Positions 6,975-8,030 of a DNA stretch of 8,030 nt are shown here, piece after piece. The position numbers and the translations under genes are program-made. The notes under the pieces were generated by a model, which ran no database searches, was not told the DNA's origin, and worked only from the letters and a program-made list of their open reading frames with translations. Where the stretch lies: assembly GCA_009917805.1 (NCBI GenBank), contig RGES01000053.1, positions 1-8,030 on the forward strand. Reading direction: 5' to 3'. Source of the DNA: Verrucomicrobiota bacterium (GTDB taxonomy: Bacteria; Verrucomicrobiota; Verrucomicrobiia; Opitutales; UBA953). Each line of letters starts with the position of its first letter. Position 1 is the stretch's first letter.

Positions 6975-7702
6975 TGCGCTGGTTCGCCTTACTTCCGATC
7001 GTCCTTTTCGTCGTAGGACTGACTTACTGCGTCGGCAGATGGAGGGATATCACCTCTTCCGAACGATTCTATAATCGGGCGGCGGAGTCTTACCGGCAGA
7101 AGGCCGCCGTCTTGCGCTCAGAAGGCAAGATCGCCCTGGCCGAGGAGTATCTCGCCTTCGCCATCAGCGCACAATCGACCTCCGACAAAGACGGCCGCGC
7201 GACGGCCGCGGACCTGCGGCGCGAACTCGCCGGCATGCGGATGTCGGCCGACGACCTCGCCGGAGCGGAGAAGCTCTACCGCGAAGCGCTGACGCTGCTC
7301 GAAACCGAACCGCGCGGCGCCGACGAAGCCATCATCAACCTCCGGACGCAGCTGGCCGGCCTCTGCTACCGCCAAGCACGCCTCGACGAGGCCGCCGACC
7401 TCTACCGTTCGGTCTTGGCCTTGGAGGTCGCCTCGCTCGGCGAAGGCCACCCCGACCCCCTCGGCACGATGAGCATCCTCGGCGGACTCGAACTCAAGCG
7501 CGGCAAGCCGTCCGAAGCCGAAGCCTTGTTCCGCCGCCAGCTCGCCGGCGTCCAGAAGCTCCACGGAGCCGAAAAGCGGGAAACCACCACCGTCCTGGAC
7601 AACCTGGCCGAGACCCTGGACATGCAGGGTCAGGCCGTCGAAGCCACCCGCCTGCGGGAAGAGGCCAAGCGGATCCGCCATAAGCTCTGCGACGAGTGCT
7701 GA
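6974..7702 (+). CDS. Membrane-anchored tetratricopeptide-repeat protein
   Basis: A 242-residue protein of unknown specific role, probably a scaffold for protein contacts. Residues 1-20 form a short N-terminus followed by a hydrophobic segment (FALLPIVLFVVGLTYCV), read as an uncleaved membrane anchor because it has no clear AxA site. The rest is helical with about four TPR units of the roughly 42-residue kinesin-light-chain type: about 87-115 (AGAEKLYREALTLLE), 123-153 (DEAADLYRSVLALE), 165-195 (SEAEALFRRQLAGVQ) and 206-233. Three of them show the Ala/Tyr/Phe pattern of helix B. ATG 6974 was chosen because it starts the hydrophobic segment directly and overlaps the preceding TGA by one base (TGATG), implying translational coupling to the haem protein. 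The frame is open 10 codons further up, but that would destroy the N-terminal anchor pattern. The soluble part probably faces the periplasm, as the haem protein does; this is inference. The protein ends in CDEC. Confidence 0.87.
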   Translation: MRWFALLPIVLFVVGLTYCVGRWRDITSSERFYNRAAESYRQKAAVLRSEGKIALAEEYLAFAISAQSTSDKDGRATAADLRRELAGMRMSADDLAGAEKLYREALTLLETEPRGADEAIINLRTQLAGLCYRQARLDEAADLYRSVLALEVASLGEGHPDPLGTMSILGGLELKRGKPSEAEALFRRQLAGVQKLHGAEKRETTTVLDNLAETLDMQGQAVEATRLREEAKRIRHKLCDEC

Positions 7703-7820
7703 CGGCGGCCGACCCCTTGCGCCCGCCCCGCCCCTAGGCATAACACGGGGAACGCCCTATCGCCGATTGGGAATTATTTTCGTTTGCTCCGACCCACTTG
7801 ACAGACACCCCTTGACAGCC
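7703..7820. promoter_or_regulatory. Intergenic region before dnaG, with CTTGACAG direct repeat and AT-rich patch
   Basis: These 118 non-coding bases begin very C-rich and include an AT-rich patch, GAATTATTTT, at 7771-7780. CTTGACAG occurs twice, at 7797-7804 and 7811-7818, giving two perfect TTGACA -35 hexamers 14 bases apart. Neither is followed by a -10-like hexamer at 16-18 bases, and the second overlaps the dnaG start region. It probably holds the dnaG promoter, but I cannot place it. No clear hairpin plus T-tract terminator is visible after the TPR gene. Confidence 0.3.
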
Positions 7821-8030
7821 GTGGCCCGTATTTCCCGCAAATCCATCGACGAGCTCCGCCAGCGGGCCGACATCGTCGCGCTCGCCGGGGACTACACCCA
7901 GATGAAGCAGCGCGGACGCGACTGGTGGGGCCTGAGCCCGTTCAAGTCCGAGAAGAGCCCTTCCTTCAAGGTCAACCCCGAGACCGGCCTCTGGTATTGC
8001 TTCTCCACCCAGCAAGGCGGCGACGCCTTC
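7821..8030 (+). CDS. dnaG: DNA primase DnaG, N-terminal part (cut by window end)
   Basis: Start of the replicative primase, which makes RNA primers for DNA synthesis with the replicative helicase. Only the first 70 residues are visible, covering the CHC2-type zinc-ribbon domain. The family pattern is clear: ISRKSIDELRQRADIV (4-19), GLSPFKSEKSPSFKV (37-51), and YCFSTQQGGDAF (59-70), which aligns with the usual YCFGC-x-GGD. Odd: of the four zinc ligands Cys-x2-His ... Cys-x2-Cys, only one Cys remains; the aligned positions are Ser39, Lys42, Cys60 and Thr63, so zinc binding in the normal way is unlikely. I recall similar substitutions in other verrucomicrobial DnaG proteins, but cannot verify that here. 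Start: GTG 7821 is closest to the conserved helix; TTG 7812, three codons upstream in frame, is an alternative. Neither has a Shine-Dalgarno sequence. TOPRIM and helicase-binding domains must lie beyond the window. Confidence 0.93.
   Translation, partial: MARISRKSIDELRQRADIVALAGDYTQMKQRGRDWWGLSPFKSEKSPSFKVNPETGLWYCFSTQQGGDAF

Noticed and set aside
7118..7741. 207-codon minus-strand frame opposite the TPR gene
   Set aside because: Antisense shadow; TPR periodicity and the membrane anchor are on the plus strand.
7703..7760. Possible terminator after the TPR gene
   Set aside because: The region is C-rich but shows no strong hairpin followed by a T-tract.
7734..8015. 93-codon minus-strand frame opposite dnaG
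   Set aside because: The plus strand encodes conserved DnaG sequence through to the window edge.

Overview
The window is a dense, GC-rich chromosomal segment, most likely from a Verrucomicrobiota bacterium or a close relative in the PVC superphylum. Three things point there: a very large exported protein with the PVC-type propeller/HEAT/haem CxxCH architecture, strong G/C preference at third codon positions, and a DnaG whose zinc-ribbon ligands are degenerate in a way I associate with verrucomicrobial primases. No CRISPR array, phage gene, insertion sequence, tRNA or rRNA was seen. The genes are ordinary chromosomal ones packed with short gaps, and no gap between genes exceeds about 120 bases.

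Layout. (1) Bases 3-779, plus strand: the 3' part of a HAD-superfamily IIA hydrolase gene that begins before the window. (2) Bases 783-1643, minus strand: trhO, a rhodanese-type tRNA U34 hydroxylase, tail-to-tail with gene 1 and only 3 bases from it. (3) Bases 1720-2538, plus strand: trmO, the t6A37 N6-methyltransferase, divergent from trhO across 76 bases. (4) Bases 2655-6974, plus strand: a 1439-residue secreted protein made of an SGNH-like domain, a PVC 'membrane-bound dehydrogenase' propeller, HEAT-like repeats, a cytochrome c domain and an extra C-terminal domain. (5) Bases 6974-7702, plus strand: a membrane-anchored TPR protein whose start overlaps the stop of gene 4 by one base. (6) Bases 7821-8030, plus strand: the first 70 residues of DnaG primase, cut by the window end.

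How they fit together. trhO and trmO form a divergent pair, both acting on the tRNA anticodon loop (positions 34 and 37). Genes 4 and 5 are translationally overlapping and look like one unit: an exported haem protein plus an inner-membrane-anchored scaffold facing the same compartment. dnaG starts a new unit after 118 non-coding bases. None of the visible starts has a convincing Shine-Dalgarno sequence, and two genes probably begin with TTG or GTG.

The points most worth a second look are the loss of three of four zinc ligands in DnaG, the loss of the catalytic residues in the SGNH-like domain of the giant haem protein, the five-part fusion coupled to a TPR protein, and the divergent tRNA anticodon-loop modification pair. 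None of this amounts to a clearly new biological system; the best candidate is the gene 4/gene 5 pair.
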